From positions 2,666,001 through 2,730,000 of the forward strand of contig NC_013891.1 in the NCBI RefSeq assembly GCF_000027145.1: a stretch of 64,000 bases of DNA. The letters are read 5' to 3'. Below are positions 36,337-44,390 of this stretch, piece after piece (position 1 is the first letter of the stretch; the number at the start of each line of letters is the position of its first letter). Both the position numbers and the translations under genes were made by a program. Origin of the DNA: Listeria seeligeri serovar 1/2b str. SLCC3954. Its GTDB lineage: Bacteria > Bacillota > Bacilli > Lactobacillales > Listeriaceae. The notes beneath the pieces were generated by a model. It saw nothing but the letters and a program-made list of their open reading frames with translations. It searched no databases and had not been told where the DNA came from.

Positions 36337-37729
36337 TGCTAGCATCCCCCTTATCAAACGGATCTACGGAAACTTCTTCTTTTTCTGGTTTGTGTCCGTC
36401 TGGTCCTTTTTTAATTTCACGAATAAACAAGTAAACCAAGAGAATTGCTAAAATCGTATAGATTGTGGAGAACGCAATTATCGAGAATAAAATTTGTCCG
36501 GATGATACGTTTGGCGATACTGCATCAGTCGTTTTCATGTAACCGAAAACTACCCATGGTTGCCGCCCAATTTCTGTCATAATCCAACCCATTGAGTTCG
36601 CTAGGAACGGGAAGCCAATCATTGGAATCATTAAACGTAAATACCATTTTGCATTAACGAGTTTTTTCTTCCAAGCAAGTACGATACCGATTAGCGCGAA
36701 CATAATCATTAGCATACCAGCGCCAACCATGATGCGGAAACTCCAAAATGCTGTTTTTACTGGTGGAATGTAATCACCCTCACCATATTTTTCTTCATAT
36801 TCTTTTTGTAACGTATTCATACCTTCTACGCTACCACTTAATGTTCCGTAAGATAAGAAACTTAGCGCATATGGGACGTTGAGTTCCCAGTCGTTTTTCT
36901 TATTCTCCGGATCAATTTTGGCGAGCATTGTCCATGGGGCTGGGTCAGCTGTATCTTCCCAAATCCCTTCTGTCGCTGCCATTTTCATTGGTTGTGTTTT
37001 AACCAAGTATTGCGCTTGGGAGTGTCCACTAAACGCAACACCAAATCCACCAATAACGGCCATTACCATTGCAATTTGGAAGGATCGTTTAAAGAAAGCG
37101 ACATCTTGTTTTTTGAGCATCTTATACGCACTGACGCCGGCAATGAAAAAGGCCCCAGTGGCAAATGCCCCGAATATAACGTGTGGGAACTCCACAAGTA
37201 ATTGTCCATTAGTAATTAATTGTAAAAAGTCATTCATTTCTGCACGGCCGTTTTTAAATTCAAAACCTACCGGATGTTGCATAAATGAGTTTGCAGCTAA
37301 AATCCAGAAACTAGACATGATTGTTCCGATTGAAACCAGCCAAATACATGTTAAATGTAATTTTTTGCCTAGTTTATCCCAACCGAAAATCCATAGTCCG
37401 ATAAAAGTAGATTCCATGAAGAATGCAAGTAGCGCTTCAATTGCAAGTGGCGCTCCAAAGACATCCCCAACAAATCTAGAGTAATCTGACCAGTTCATCC
37501 CAAACTGGAATTCTTGAATAATCCCGGTTACGACACCGACCGCAAAGTTAATCAGGAATATGTGTCCCCAAAACTTCGACATTTTTTTGTAAATTTCTTT
37601 CCCCTTCACGACATACAACGTTTCCATAAGAGCAACCATAAATACAAGTCCAATTGAAAGTGGTACAAATAAGAAATGGAAAATCGTTGTTGATGCGAAT
37701 TGAAAACGGGCTAAAAATAGTTTATCCAC
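36323..37729 (-). CDS. cydA: cytochrome bd oxidase subunit I
   Basis: The quinol-oxidising subunit carrying haems b558, b595 and d. The 468 residues begin FLARFQFASTTIFHFLFVPL, where His18 corresponds to the N-terminal haem ligand, and include the GxxxGxxxEFQFGMNWSDYS region (EFQFGMNWSDYSRFVGD) and the C-terminal GRQPWVVFGYMKT block. Length indicates the short-Q-loop form typical of Gram-positives. The start is GTG with AGGAGG 8 nt upstream. First gene of cydABCD; supports low-oxygen respiration. Confidence 0.95.
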   Translation of the reverse strand: MDKLFLARFQFASTTIFHFLFVPLSIGLVFMVALMETLYVVKGKEIYKKMSKFWGHIFLINFAVGVVTGIIQEFQFGMNWSDYSRFVGDVFGAPLAIEALLAFFMESTFIGLWIFGWDKLGKKLHLTCIWLVSIGTIMSSFWILAANSFMQHPVGFEFKNGRAEMNDFLQLITNGQLLVEFPHVIFGAFATGAFFIAGVSAYKMLKKQDVAFFKRSFQIAMVMAVIGGFGVAFSGHSQAQYLVKTQPMKMAATEGIWEDTADPAPWTMLAKIDPENKKNDWELNVPYALSFLSYGTLSGSVEGMNTLQKEYEEKYGEGDYIPPVKTAFWSFRIMVGAGMLMIMFALIGIVLAWKKKLVNAKWYLRLMIPMIGFPFLANSMGWIMTEIGRQPWVVFGYMKTTDAVSPNVSSGQILFSIIAFSTIYTILAILLVYLFIREIKKGPDGHKPEKEEVSVDPFDKGDASIVTK

Positions 37730-37796
37730 CCTTTTCTCCTCCTTTTATGCTAAATAGTCCTGTTTTGTCCCTAGTTTCGCATCTTTCTTAAAACCT

Positions 37797-37880
37797 TGTG
37801 AAAAACCGCCCAAAGTGACGCGTTTAGTTGCTCTGTAATTCACAAAGCATGATAATATAGTATGTATTCTTGTTTTTCAA
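37797..37880 (-). promoter_or_regulatory. cyd promoter with Rex-like half-sites
   Basis: On the minus strand TTGAAA (37875-37880) and TATTAT (37852-37857) are 17 bp apart. A TTGTGAA half-site (37839-37845) lies at the expected start of transcription, and a second, inverted copy is at 37797-37803. These resemble halves of the redox repressor Rex operator TTGTGAA-N4-TTCACAA. Another TTGTGAAAT occurs near 38062. The remaining 37881-38105 appears non-coding. Confidence 0.5.
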
Positions 37881-38105
37881 AGGTTTAGGGACTAATTAAG
37901 AAAGATTTTTATTTTATAATAAGTTCTATCTGGAGTATATTTTATCCTATTTTGCTCCAAATTTATTTAGTACTTTCGATGTTATTTTCGCGTGGCAAGT
38001 TTGTGATGAATTTATCAATTGTTATGAGGCTGTAAATGTTGATAAAACTTATTGCTTTTTATTTCACAAACGAGAATTCAAAATTAAGTTTCTACATAAT
38101 GAGTA

Positions 38106-38576
38106 TTAAGACCTATCTATTTTCTTCCTTTTTCGTAATTCTTGGAAGAAACTTTTTAACATCTCGCTACTTTCGGCTTCCATTAATCCCGATTCCACTT
38201 CGCAAGTATGATTAAACCTGTCATCTTGTAGTAAATTCATGAGTGAACCAGCTGTCCCTGCTTTTGGATCTTTTGCCCCGTAATATACTTTATCAATTCT
38301 CGAAAGCAAAATCGCTCCACTACACATTGGACACGGCTCTAATGTGACATACAGCTCGGCCCCGCTTAAACGCCATGATTTCTGGTGATTACAAGCATCT
38401 TGAATCGCAAGTAATTCCGCATGGGTTACCGCGTTTTGGCTCGTTTCGCGCAAATTATGGGCGCGACCAATAATTTCTCCATCTAAAACAACTACTGCAC
38501 CAATCGGAACTTCTCCAATTTCGCGTGCTTTCTCGGCTTCTACAAGCGCTTGTTGCATAAAGAAAGCTCGTTCCAT
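38106..38576 (-). CDS. tadA: tRNA-specific adenosine deaminase
   Basis: Converts A34 to inosine in tRNA-Arg(ACG). The 156 residues contain the deaminase zinc site: HAE (His52, catalytic Glu54) and PCPMC (Cys82, Cys85), plus GAVVVLDGEIIGRAHN and the YGAKDPKAGTAGSLMNLL substrate loop. GAGGTG precedes the ATG. Single gene, divergent from the acyl-CoA synthetase. Confidence 0.95.
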   Translation of the reverse strand: MERAFFMQQALVEAEKAREIGEVPIGAVVVLDGEIIGRAHNLRETSQNAVTHAELLAIQDACNHQKSWRLSGAELYVTLEPCPMCSGAILLSRIDKVYYGAKDPKAGTAGSLMNLLQDDRFNHTCEVESGLMEAESSEMLKSFFQELRKRKKIDRS

Positions 38577-38770
38577 CTATGCACCTCATTTCTAAAAAGT
38601 CACTCATTGCCATTTTAGCATAGCTTTTACTAGATGTAGCAATAATCTGCTCAAACTTTCACAGGAATGTTTTAGTTGCTTTCACGAGCTATTTATATTA
38701 CCATATATTAATACTAGGTACTAAAACAAAATTATCAAAATATACAATCTACTTATAAAGGAGAATTATT

Positions 38771-40348
38771 ATGAATTCAGAGAACCTACTTGCTCCAGAA
38801 CTTTATAATATTACCGACGAGATTGCTAAATTTAGTTCTGAAAAAACGGCTTTAATTTGGAAAAATGAACATGATGAAACAAAAACTTGGAGCTACCGTC
38901 ACCTGCTTGAACAAGCGAATAAGTTTGCGAATGTTGCGAAAGAAGCTGGCGTAAAAAAAGGCGACCATGTTATCGTAATGACGCCTCGCTTGCTCGAAAC
39001 ATATGCGATTTACATGGGCCTATGGAAAGCTGGAGCCATCATTATTCCCGCTTCTGAATTACTTAAAGCACACGATTTAGAATACCGCATCCATCATGCT
39101 AATGTGAAAGCAATTGTTTCTTATAACGGAATGACTGCTGAATTTGATAAAATTAACGACATCCCATCTGTTGCCAAAAAGATTATTGTTGGCGAAAAAT
39201 TAGCTGGTTGGGATCATTATGAAACATTAATGGAACAGGCTACAGTAGAATTCGAACGGGTGGAAACTTCCCGCGATGATGCATGCTTACTTGCTTTCAC
39301 TAGTGGAACAACAGGTAATCCTAAAGGCGTTGTACATATTCATGGTTGGGGCTACGCGCATATTCGTATCGCCGCTGATCACTGGCTAGACATTCATGAA
39401 GACGATATTGTCTGGGCAACTGCAGGACCCGGCTGGCAAAAATGGGTCTGGTCTCCATTCCTATCCGTTCTTGGAAAAGGCGCGACTGGTTTCATTTATA
39501 ATGGTCGTTTTATTCCCGAAAAACAACTCAACTTGCTTAGCGAAGAAAAAATCAACGTCCTATGCTGTACGCCAACAGAATATCGCTTAATGGCAAAAGT
39601 AAATAATTTGCGCGAACATGATTTAAGCTCCCTTCGCAGTGCTGTTTCAGCAGGTGAGCCACTAAACCGTGAAGTAATTCAAGTTTTCCAAGACAACTTT
39701 GACATTAAAGTTCGTGATGGATATGGACAAACAGAAAGCACATTATTGATTGGAACGCTTGTAGATACGCCAATTCGCCCCGGTTCAATGGGCAAACCAA
39801 TTATGCCTGAATTTATGGCGATTATTGATGCTGATGGAAACCCGGTCGGTGTTGGTGAAATCGGTGATATTGCGATGCGTAGAGATTTCCCAGCATTGTT
39901 TAAAGAATACTATAAAGAACCTGAACGTCTTCAAAAAGCGATTCGCGGTGACTATTTTGTTTCTGGCGACCGTGCAATTCGTGACGAAGATAATTACTAC
40001 TGGTTCCAAGGTAGAAATGACGATATCATCATTAGCTCTGGTTACACGATTGGACCTTTTGAGGTGGAAGACGCCTTGACTCATCACCCTGCCGTGAAAG
40101 AAGTAGCTGTTGTCGCAAGCCCTGACGAAATCCGCGGCACCGTCGTAAAAGCTTTCATCGTCTTAAAAGATGGTTACGAAGGCACCGACGACCTAGTTCA
40201 CGAGTTACAAACATTTACGAAAGAACAAACCGCACCATACAAATATCCGCGCCGTATCGAGTTTGTGGAGGCTTTACCAAAAACCGATTCTGGGAAAATT
40301 CGTCGTGTGGAATTACGGGATGCTGAATTTGCGAGTGTGCATAAATAA
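38771..40348 (+). CDS. medium-chain acyl-CoA or acetyl-CoA synthetase family enzyme
   Basis: A 525-residue ANL-superfamily adenylating enzyme that activates a carboxylic acid with ATP and CoA. It shows the P-loop TSGTTGNPKGVVH (about 178-190), the DGYGQTESTLLIG motif (about 317-329), the hinge QGRNDDIIISSGY and the catalytic Lys near KTDSGKIRR. Closest family is MACS/AcsM; annotated as acetate-CoA ligase in EGD-e as I recall. AAAGGAG lies 7 nt before the ATG. Single gene with its own terminator. Confidence 0.9.
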   Translation: MNSENLLAPELYNITDEIAKFSSEKTALIWKNEHDETKTWSYRHLLEQANKFANVAKEAGVKKGDHVIVMTPRLLETYAIYMGLWKAGAIIIPASELLKAHDLEYRIHHANVKAIVSYNGMTAEFDKINDIPSVAKKIIVGEKLAGWDHYETLMEQATVEFERVETSRDDACLLAFTSGTTGNPKGVVHIHGWGYAHIRIAADHWLDIHEDDIVWATAGPGWQKWVWSPFLSVLGKGATGFIYNGRFIPEKQLNLLSEEKINVLCCTPTEYRLMAKVNNLREHDLSSLRSAVSAGEPLNREVIQVFQDNFDIKVRDGYGQTESTLLIGTLVDTPIRPGSMGKPIMPEFMAIIDADGNPVGVGEIGDIAMRRDFPALFKEYYKEPERLQKAIRGDYFVSGDRAIRDEDNYYWFQGRNDDIIISSGYTIGPFEVEDALTHHPAVKEVAVVASPDEIRGTVVKAFIVLKDGYEGTDDLVHELQTFTKEQTAPYKYPRRIEFVEALPKTDSGKIRRVELRDAEFASVHK

Positions 40349-40355
40349 TATGATT

Positions 40356-40388
40356 GAAAAAAGTTCTCAAATGAGAACTTTTTTTATT
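40356..40388. terminator. bidirectional terminator
   Basis: AAAAAAGTTCTCA and TGAGAACTTTTTT with a 2-nt spacer, between the synthetase gene and the convergent membrane-protein gene whose stop it touches. Confidence 0.9.
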
Positions 40389-41178
40389 CACTATGCTTTT
40401 TTTCAGTAAAGCCATTTTCTTTATGAAACTCTGCTGCATACTTCTTTAACAATCTCCCATCCGTGATTGTTTTTGCATTAAAAAATAAAGTTGGCAACAA
40501 CGAGAAGACAACCAAAAATGCTATTAATAAAATCCCACCAACTAAAGCTATTAAAGTTCCCAGCCATTCATTTTGAATAGATATTCCTCCCGGCGAGCCG
40601 TCATTTCCAATGAACCACCATTTATTTAGTCTGTATATTTGTGTTCCCAAGACAATAGCCACTAATAAACCAATCGAAAGCTTTAAAAAAAATTTACTCC
40701 ATACCTTAGTTACTGAGGATTCTTTTAATTTTATGCCATTTTTTTTCAAATAATTTAGCATCATCGCTTTACATCGGAAAAAGCAAAGCAAAGCAACCAC
40801 AAACAAATAACATAGTGCTACTAAAATATAAAACCTTCCGAAAGGCCTATTACCATCAATTTTTATACCTAACAGCATACTTATTGTAATAGTTTGAATC
40901 ATTAAGTATTTCGCCAACTGCCATCCAAAATCTCCCAAAATTTTATCACTAGATTTCAAAGTTAAATAATAGATATAACTTATAAATATAATTATTATAA
41001 GAATGCATGTTATAATTATTGAATTCTGCAAAGGTAATAAAGCCACAAAGCCACAAAACAAGGCAAGTATAAACAGCTGTAAATCCCTTGAAATGGTACT
41101 TTTTTTCGCTTCTTTTCCTCCTATATCTACTAATTTTTTAGCTTCTTTAAAAGAGATTTTACTCATTATAGTTTTCAT
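40384..41178 (-). CDS. polytopic membrane protein, candidate immunity protein of the LXG toxin
   Basis: A 264-residue protein with a soluble N-terminal amphipathic region (about 1-30) and six predicted transmembrane helices, for example LQLFILALFCGFVALLPL, YILVALCYLFVVALLCF and GTLIALVGGILLIAFLVVF. No enzyme motif is seen. It is the last gene of the LXG cassette, 42 nt after the toxin gene, where immunity genes of such loci usually sit. GGAG lies 7 nt before the ATG. The immunity role is inferred from position and topology. Confidence 0.72.
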   Translation of the reverse strand: MKTIMSKISFKEAKKLVDIGGKEAKKSTISRDLQLFILALFCGFVALLPLQNSIIITCILIIIIFISYIYYLTLKSSDKILGDFGWQLAKYLMIQTITISMLLGIKIDGNRPFGRFYILVALCYLFVVALLCFFRCKAMMLNYLKKNGIKLKESSVTKVWSKFFLKLSIGLLVAIVLGTQIYRLNKWWFIGNDGSPGGISIQNEWLGTLIALVGGILLIAFLVVFSLLPTLFFNAKTITDGRLLKKYAAEFHKENGFTEKKHSE

Positions 41179-41220
41179 TTAAGAACTCCATTTCTGTCAG
41201 TGGATTTATGAAAATTAATA

Positions 41221-42834
41221 TTATTTACTTTGAATATTCGGATTAAAGTTAGGACTCCCACTGTGTGGTTGCACTCCTATCTTATATGTCTTATCTATGG
41301 CTATACTCTCGTGTTTTCCATACTGTTCATATACTTTTTCAAGCCATTTTTGTTTGTTTTTTTCTCTCTCTTTTGAATTGCCACTTAAGCCCAAATAAAA
41401 ATTATACGAACTTATATCAATTTTTCCAAAAGTAGTATTTATATTAATCTCCGGAGTGGTTATATCCACTCCTTTGATTATTGTATTCACTGTTCCAGCT
41501 ACAGCCCCAAAAGGTCCGCCATATTGAGCTCCTTCTAATGGTCCAACATTCCATAAGAACAAACTCAATCCCCCATATACCGCTTTACTTGCATCTCCAT
41601 ATGCGGGACTTTTTGGATTGGTAAATTCATCATAAGCATAAGCTGTCACACTTAGCCCATCACCTATATAACCAACGCTTTCTCTCGCAACAGGATGAGC
41701 TTTAACAAACTCAGAAACCGGCTTTAACTTCTTAAATACATCAAGCCCTACCTTAGAGCCCGCTATGAGTTTAGCCCCCTCACTGGTCTTAGAAAGAATT
41801 TTAGTTGTATATCCAATTGGTGCAAGTACGCTCCAACCTTTTTCGTTTAATTTAATTAGTCCGCCATAAACAACAGCTTGCGTCGCCACCGATGCTTCAC
41901 TAATATAAGAAGTAAATTTCGGACTATTTAAGACTTTTACAGCTGTATCTTTTGGTAACTTATTCCAGCTCTCTTGCGCAATGAAGATGCCAAGTGCCAC
42001 ATTTTGGAGCCCTTCTGGAAATTTATCTAGAGCACCTATTACATATCCAAATAAACGATCATTATTTTTAATTTTCTCAATCGCTGCCATTGGATTTTTC
42101 TCATATAAATCATTTATCTCTTTAATTGCTGCTTTCTTTGCCTTCTCTTCCATTTCTTTTTGCTGTTCTTTACTTTTCAATTCTGTAAACCAGCTTTTAT
42201 CCAAACCTACAGGCAATTGATAAGTTCCATCGGCGTTTACACTAGTGCTATTTAAAACTAAAACTCCTTGCATAGCTAACTTTATTTCATCTAAACTACT
42301 AGTAAAAAGCCCTTTGGTTTGTGCATCAAACTCACGTAATTTCTCTATCTTCTTCTGCAACTCCTCAATATCTTGTTGAAGATTATCTGACATTTGATCC
42401 AACTCTCTCCAATGATCCGATGCAGCATCCGATAGAGCAGCGACTACACTTGTCTTTATCACCTTCATGAACATTGATGTACGTTCCGCCGATTCTTTCA
42501 TATTTCTTTTCGTCTCGATTTGTTTCTGTAAGTTGTCTTCATCTAAATATCCCTCACTTGAAACATCCAAATCAGCCGCCTTATATTTCTGTAATTCCTG
42601 ATCAAGAATATCGCAAGCTGATGTTACTTTTTCTATTGTGGGCAAAATAAGATCCATAAACAAGCCTTTTCCAGCTGTATATGCAGTTCCTGACAATTTA
42701 TGACCATCCACCGCTTGGATAATTTTTTCGCTTCCGGTTTTTAACTTAGTAAGCACCTCTTTCCCACTTGCTAAGTTTTTAGATAGCGCCTCCATCAATT
42801 TCTCTGAATCATCTCTTGAATAAATCAGTCCCAA
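41221..42834 (-). CDS. LXG-domain type VII secretion effector (polymorphic toxin)
   Basis: A 537-residue protein with an N-terminal LXG-type helical domain (about 1-200: GLIYSRDDSEKLMEALSKNL at the start, coiled-coil around 100-175), a charged linker (about 215-240) and a C-terminal part with hydrophobic and glycine-rich stretches (ESVGYIGDGLSVTAYAYDE; GGLSLFLWNVGPLEGAQYGG; GAVAGTVNTIIKG, about 385-455). No nuclease, NADase or lipid II phosphatase motif is recognised, so a membrane-active toxin is my preferred guess. TTG start 7 nt after GAGGTG; 10-nt overlap with the preceding small gene. The T7SS machinery is not in this window. Confidence 0.83.
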   Translation of the reverse strand: MGLIYSRDDSEKLMEALSKNLASGKEVLTKLKTGSEKIIQAVDGHKLSGTAYTAGKGLFMDLILPTIEKVTSACDILDQELQKYKAADLDVSSEGYLDEDNLQKQIETKRNMKESAERTSMFMKVIKTSVVAALSDAASDHWRELDQMSDNLQQDIEELQKKIEKLREFDAQTKGLFTSSLDEIKLAMQGVLVLNSTSVNADGTYQLPVGLDKSWFTELKSKEQQKEMEEKAKKAAIKEINDLYEKNPMAAIEKIKNNDRLFGYVIGALDKFPEGLQNVALGIFIAQESWNKLPKDTAVKVLNSPKFTSYISEASVATQAVVYGGLIKLNEKGWSVLAPIGYTTKILSKTSEGAKLIAGSKVGLDVFKKLKPVSEFVKAHPVARESVGYIGDGLSVTAYAYDEFTNPKSPAYGDASKAVYGGLSLFLWNVGPLEGAQYGGPFGAVAGTVNTIIKGVDITTPEININTTFGKIDISSYNFYLGLSGNSKEREKNKQKWLEKVYEQYGKHESIAIDKTYKIGVQPHSGSPNFNPNIQSK

Positions 42835-43187
42835 GAAATTTCACCTCTTTTTTTGTACATTTCTTCACATTCATCATCAGCTTGAAGAATCTCTTTTTTA
42901 AACACAAAGGAAAATTGTTCTTGCGCATCTTGTACTTGTTGTCGGAATCTTCTCTCTTGATCGTCGCTTCTCTGCTGCACTTGAAAAAATTCCGTTTGCA
43001 TATCTCTCGCATTTTCATCATTTAACATTCTTAAACTCTGGTAACCTCTTCGAAAATCATCTTCTAATTGATAAAGTAATCTTTCTACTGCTTGTTTTTC
43101 TTCTCTCAGTTTATCTAGTTGCTTTTCTTTTTGAATAATTTGTTGAGTATAAGCTGCTCGTTCTTGATCGTGTGTTTTCTCTCTCAT
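42825..43187 (-). CDS. small coiled-coil partner of the LXG effector (DUF3958-like)
   Basis: A 120-residue, almost entirely helical, Gln/Arg/Glu-rich protein (for example EKQLDKLREEKQAVERLLYQ and RRGYQSLRMLNDENARDM). By position and composition it matches the DUF3958-type Lap2 proteins that bind the LXG domain and support T7SS export. The ATG at 43187 is 9 nt after AAGGG; an ATG 9 nt upstream abuts it. It overlaps the effector by 10 nt. Confidence 0.75.
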   Translation of the reverse strand: MREKTHDQERAAYTQQIIQKEKQLDKLREEKQAVERLLYQLEDDFRRGYQSLRMLNDENARDMQTEFFQVQQRSDDQERRFRQQVQDAQEQFSFVFKKEILQADDECEEMYKKRGEISWD

Positions 43188-43199
43188 TGTTTTCATCCC

Positions 43200-43451
43200 T
43201 TAAAATTTAATCTGACTATCTTGTAAGTCCATCATTTTAGCAATTTGGGGGAATTTTTCACTTTGTTCCTGGACACAGTTTACTAAATCTACTAAATCTG
43301 TTAACAATTGATTGTTAACTTTTTTCCCGGATTTCATGCTAGAAAGATTGCTCTTGTCTAAAGAAACTTGTTCACCCTTATCTACAGAAACTGCTGTTAC
43401 ATCAGATACTGCTGTCTGAGCTAAACTTGAATTTGAAGCAATATTCACCAT
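43200..43451 (-). CDS. WXG100-like small T7SS partner (DUF3130/TIGR04197-like)
   Basis: An 83-residue helical-hairpin protein, MVNIASNSSL at the start, with SNLSSMKSGKKVNNQLLTDL and a second helix DLVNCVQEQSEKFPQIAKMM. It resembles the TIGR04197/DUF3130 family (Lap1), which accompanies LXG effectors and is related to WXG100/ESX proteins. First gene of the four-gene cassette; AAGGG 9 nt before the ATG. Confidence 0.75.
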   Translation of the reverse strand: MVNIASNSSLAQTAVSDVTAVSVDKGEQVSLDKSNLSSMKSGKKVNNQLLTDLVDLVNCVQEQSEKFPQIAKMMDLQDSQIKF

Positions 43452-43474
43452 CTCTATTATCCCTTTCTATTTTT

Positions 43475-43505
43475 ATTTATATGTAAACTATTTTAACATA
43501 TAAAT
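43475..43505. promoter_or_regulatory. 10-bp inverted repeat upstream of the LXG cassette
   Basis: ATTTATATGT and ACATATAAAT flank 11 nt. It is fully A+T-rich with no T-run, so it is more likely an operator or promoter element for the cassette than a terminator; a TATAAA hexamer lies within it on the minus strand. Confidence 0.5.
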
Positions 43506-43563
43506 AATGGATTACGCACTTCTTCCATGCACCAATTAATTACTTGTCGAGTGGCTGAAAATA

Positions 43564-43588
43564 ACACGGCTAGCAATGCCAGCCGTGT
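43564..43588 (-). terminator. terminator after the sugar-phosphate isomerase-like gene
   Basis: ACACGGCT and AGCCGTGT arms, extended by GC pairs, with a 3-nt loop; TTATTTTC follows on the minus strand. Confidence 0.85.
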
Positions 43589-43591
43589 ACT

Positions 43592-44311
43592 TTATATACT
43601 CAATTCACTCGCTGCTTCTGCGTCCAACACCACCGTAAAATTAGGATGTAATTGAAAAATCGAGCTTGGAACTTCTTCGGCAACTTCTCCTTGTAAAGCT
43701 TTTTTAATAATGGCTGCTTTTTTCTTCCCGTTTGCGAACATTATTACTTCTTTCGCATGCATGACACTTTTGGGACCCATCGTTACATAATATTCTGGTA
43801 CTTTGTCCGGATCTCCACCTACTTCACCGAGCAAAATATCGTGCATATCTGGACGCGAATCCACTGAAACAAGCCGAGTTTCATCACCAAACTTAGTCAC
43901 GCCCGGCAAATTCCCACAAAAATGGCCATCTTCTCCAATCCCAATCAAAATCGCATCCAGTCCTCCGACACGTTTCAAATGCGCCTCATGTTCGGTATAG
44001 TTTTTCGTATCAAGCACATGAATTTGCTCTTCTGGAATTCCCGCTGGATCAAAATACATTTTCTTCAAATTGCCAATTGTCACACCAAATTTTTCTTCGC
44101 CAATTGGGATTTCATCAAAATTATAATAGCAAACATTCGTAAGTGGCGCTTTCTCGCTCATTTCCGCCACCAACATTTCGTACATTCGTTTTGGCGTTGA
44201 ACCTGCCGTAATTGCCAGATGGACTTCTTTATCTTGATACATCTTCCCTAAAAGCAGTTGCATTGTTGTTTTACTCATATTTTCATAATCTTTTTCGATA
44301 ATTATTTTCAT
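43592..44311 (-). CDS. glucosamine-6-phosphate isomerase/6-phosphogluconolactonase family protein
   Basis: A 239-residue member of the NagB/6PGL fold. It shows the family phosphate loop AITAGSTPKRMYEML, the YNFDEI acid residue region and GIGEDGHFCGNLPG, where NagB has GIGxDGHIAFNEP and 6PGL has GMGxDGHTASLFP. The Cys-Gly in GHFCGN departs from both, so the reaction is uncertain. The ATG at 44311 is 8 nt after GAGG. A 19-bp-spacer promoter shared with the divergent MerR gene suggests direct control. Confidence 0.82.
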   Translation of the reverse strand: MKIIIEKDYENMSKTTMQLLLGKMYQDKEVHLAITAGSTPKRMYEMLVAEMSEKAPLTNVCYYNFDEIPIGEEKFGVTIGNLKKMYFDPAGIPEEQIHVLDTKNYTEHEAHLKRVGGLDAILIGIGEDGHFCGNLPGVTKFGDETRLVSVDSRPDMHDILLGEVGGDPDKVPEYYVTMGPKSVMHAKEVIMFANGKKKAAIIKKALQGEVAEEVPSSIFQLHPNFTVVLDAEAASELSI

Positions 44312-44328
44312 TTTTTTCACCTCTCACT

Positions 44329-44372
44329 TTGAATTACTTTTATGGTAAAGTGTATAGTAACTATAGAGTCAA
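44329..44372. promoter_or_regulatory. divergent MerR-type operator-promoter
   Basis: Leftward: TTGACT (44367-44372) and TACCAT (44342-44347) with a 19-bp spacer containing the dyad CTATAGTtACTATAC, the classic MerR-activated arrangement. Rightward: TTGAAT (44329-44334) and TATAGT (44353-44358), 18-bp spacing, for the MerR gene. The two promoters overlap on one operator. Confidence 0.72.
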
Positions 44373-44390
44373 GCGGAAAGGATGATAAAA

